Assembly: GCF_015182285.1 (NCBI RefSeq)
Contig: NZ_PRDM01000001.1
Coordinates: forward strand, 1,116,001-1,180,000
Direction of reading: 5' to 3'
Length of the DNA: 64,000 nucleotides
DNA from: Flavobacterium hungaricum
GTDB taxonomy: Bacteria; Bacteroidota; Bacteroidia; Flavobacteriales; Flavobacteriaceae
Shown here: positions 62,998-64,000 of the stretch, one piece after another
Layout: every line of letters begins with the position of its first letter
How positions within the stretch are numbered: the first letter of the stretch is position 1
Position numbers and translations under genes: made by a program
Notes under the pieces: generated by a model
What the model saw: the letters and a program-made list of their open reading frames with translations, nothing else
The model's database searches: none
What the model was told of the DNA's origin: nothing

Positions 62998-63381
62998 ATG
63001 AATTCAAAAACAGACTTAGGATTATTAGTATTGCGCATCAGTATTGGCGGTTTGATGCTTTTTCATGGTGTAGCAAAGATTCTGCATGGAATTTCGTTTT
63101 TAACCGAAAATATGGGAGCAATTGGTTATGCTGTTTACATTGGAGAAGTTGTGGCTCCATTGGCTATTTTAGCAGGATGGAGAACTAAAATTGCAGCGGT
63201 AATTTTTGCGGTTAATTGTATAGTAGCTATTGCAGTTGCTCACGCCAATGAAATTTTCTCAATCAGCGAACACGGAGGCTATGCGCTTGAACTGCTAATG
63301 CTTTACCTTTTAGGTGCTGTTGCTTTGGTATTTACAGGAGCAGGAAAATATGCAGTTTCGAGCTCTAATAAATGGGACTAA
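62998..63381 (+). CDS. DoxX-family membrane protein
   Basis: 127 residues, four spans, with the DoxX pattern LGLLVLRISIGGLMLFHGVAK in span 1 and GEVVAPLAILAGWRTKIAAV in span 2-3. It is longer established as a family than in function. It is a single gene converging on an Omp85 gene, with a terminator between. Confidence 0.92.
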   Translation: MNSKTDLGLLVLRISIGGLMLFHGVAKILHGISFLTENMGAIGYAVYIGEVVAPLAILAGWRTKIAAVIFAVNCIVAIAVAHANEIFSISEHGGYALELLMLYLLGAVALVFTGAGKYAVSSSNKWD

Positions 63382-63400
63382 ATTTTAAGATATAAGATTC

Positions 63401-63437
63401 AAAAAAGCTCTAAGCCACGACGGTTTAGAGCTTTTTT
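63401..63437. terminator. Bidirectional terminator
   Basis: AAAAAAGCTCTAAGCC (63401-63416) pairs with GGTTTAGAGCTTTTTT (63422-63437) with one wobble, T/A runs on both sides. Confidence 0.9.
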
Positions 63438-63520
63438 GCTTTGAGACTTTAAGTTTTGATGCTATCTTTAAAATAAAAAACTGGTGTTCTTTGTGTTTAA
63501 AATTCCGCTTTGTATTGATT

Positions 63521-64000
63521 TTAGAAAGCCTCTCCAATTCTAAAATAAATTCCCCAATCGCCCTTACCGACGGCACCGTCCAGGCCTACATTAAATTTTG
63601 ATTTCTTAAACGGATTATAACGAAAACCGGCACCGGCACCAGGATATAATTTCCAGTCAAAACTTGGAGTGTCAGAACCGTACATTGTTGCAAGCCCTGC
63701 AAAACCAACCAATCCCGTTTTTGTGCCAAAATTGTATCGATATTCTCCCTGGATGTCCATTATACCTGCACCGCGATATTTTCCTTCAGAATATCCTCGA
63801 ATATCCGTATTGCCAATCGTACTCTGCTGTTCAAACGCTACATTTCCTAAACCAAATTTTCCGTAAGCGCGTACTGCAATTACATCTTTGTTTCCTCTGG
63901 CGGGGATGTATTTGTTGGCTTGAACAGAAACGCGATTCGAAGCCAGTTCATTGTCCATAAATTTGGGATAAGTAGACCAGTCCAATCTGATTTTATAGCC
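63521..64000 (-). CDS. Omp85/BamA-type surface antigen barrel, C-terminal part (runs off window)
   Basis: The frame continues to the window edge with no start inside it (the codon at 63985 is TTG, not a start). The 160 residues seen contain IRGYSEGKYRG, the RGY motif of the Omp85 L6 loop, and end in IYFRIGEAF with the terminal aromatic of beta-barrel proteins. It is the 3' part of a BamA/TamA- or patatin-associated-type outer-membrane protein. The N-terminal POTRA or other domain lies outside the window. Confidence 0.85.
   Translation of the reverse strand, partial: GYKIRLDWSTYPKFMDNELASNRVSVQANKYIPARGNKDVIAVRAYGKFGLGNVAFEQQSTIGNTDIRGYSEGKYRGAGIMDIQGEYRYNFGTKTGLVGFAGLATMYGSDTPSFDWKLYPGAGAGFRYNPFKKSKFNVGLDGAVGKGDWGIYFRIGEAF

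Overview
The window looks like a chromosomal segment of a Flavobacterium-type member of the Bacteroidota. The evidence is AT-rich DNA, two SusC/SusD pairs, a FecR/ECF-sigma trans-envelope system, a hybrid two-component regulator (HTCS), a type IX secretion (T9SS) sorting tail, six TonB-dependent outer-membrane receptors, and promoter -7 boxes of the Bacteroidota form TAnnTTTG. No tRNA, rRNA, IS element, prophage or CRISPR array was seen. It reads as an uptake-oriented chromosome region rather than a mobile island.

Layout. 1-6764 (minus): an ECF sigma factor, a FecR anti-sigma factor, a SusC with an N-terminal STN signalling domain, a SusD and a lipoprotein cut by the window edge; this is one nutrient-uptake locus of unknown substrate. 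6765-7702: a noncoding array of ~198-bp palindromic repeats. 7703-14085 (minus): a small Cys/His-rich membrane protein, an ABC ATPase, a TonB receptor and two DUF3526-type ABC permeases, possibly a metal or metallophore system. 14238-15807: a DUF1810 protein and a DapB-like protein with altered catalytic residues, followed by a ~115-bp tandem repeat array (15839-16540). 16551-22112: a T9SS-secreted PQQ sugar dehydrogenase with a CBM6, an HxlR repressor divergent from an azoreductase with palindromic operators between them, and a thiolase. 22354-32608: two TonB receptors, a luciferase-like oxidoreductase, a TauE/DUF1634 pair, and an AraC regulator divergent from a TonB receptor plus DUF4374 lipoprotein.

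32688-40962: DoxX, a TPR membrane protein with a small partner, an esterase, OsmC, AraC, GNAT, a second long repeat array (38930-39790) and an alcohol dehydrogenase. 41097-44979: a TonB receptor convergent with an unusual 534-residue methyltransferase. 45128-62315: a complete polysaccharide utilization locus, with an HTCS facing SusC-SusD, a clan-A (GH5-like) hydrolase, a GH43-like propeller, a GH2, a GH43_26-like arabinofuranosidase, an aldose 1-epimerase and a GH43. The enzyme set points to an arabinose-containing plant glycan (arabinan or arabinogalactan side chains). 62449-64000: a FabZ-like hotdog protein, DoxX, and the C-terminal end of an Omp85/BamA-type barrel.

The first locus (sigma/FecR) and the last (HTCS) use the two alternative regulatory schemes of Bacteroidota uptake loci. 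The most unusual material is the metal-like ABC/TonB cluster, the DapB-like protein, the methyltransferase with a duplicated N-terminal region, and several families of intergenic repeats that recur across the window.
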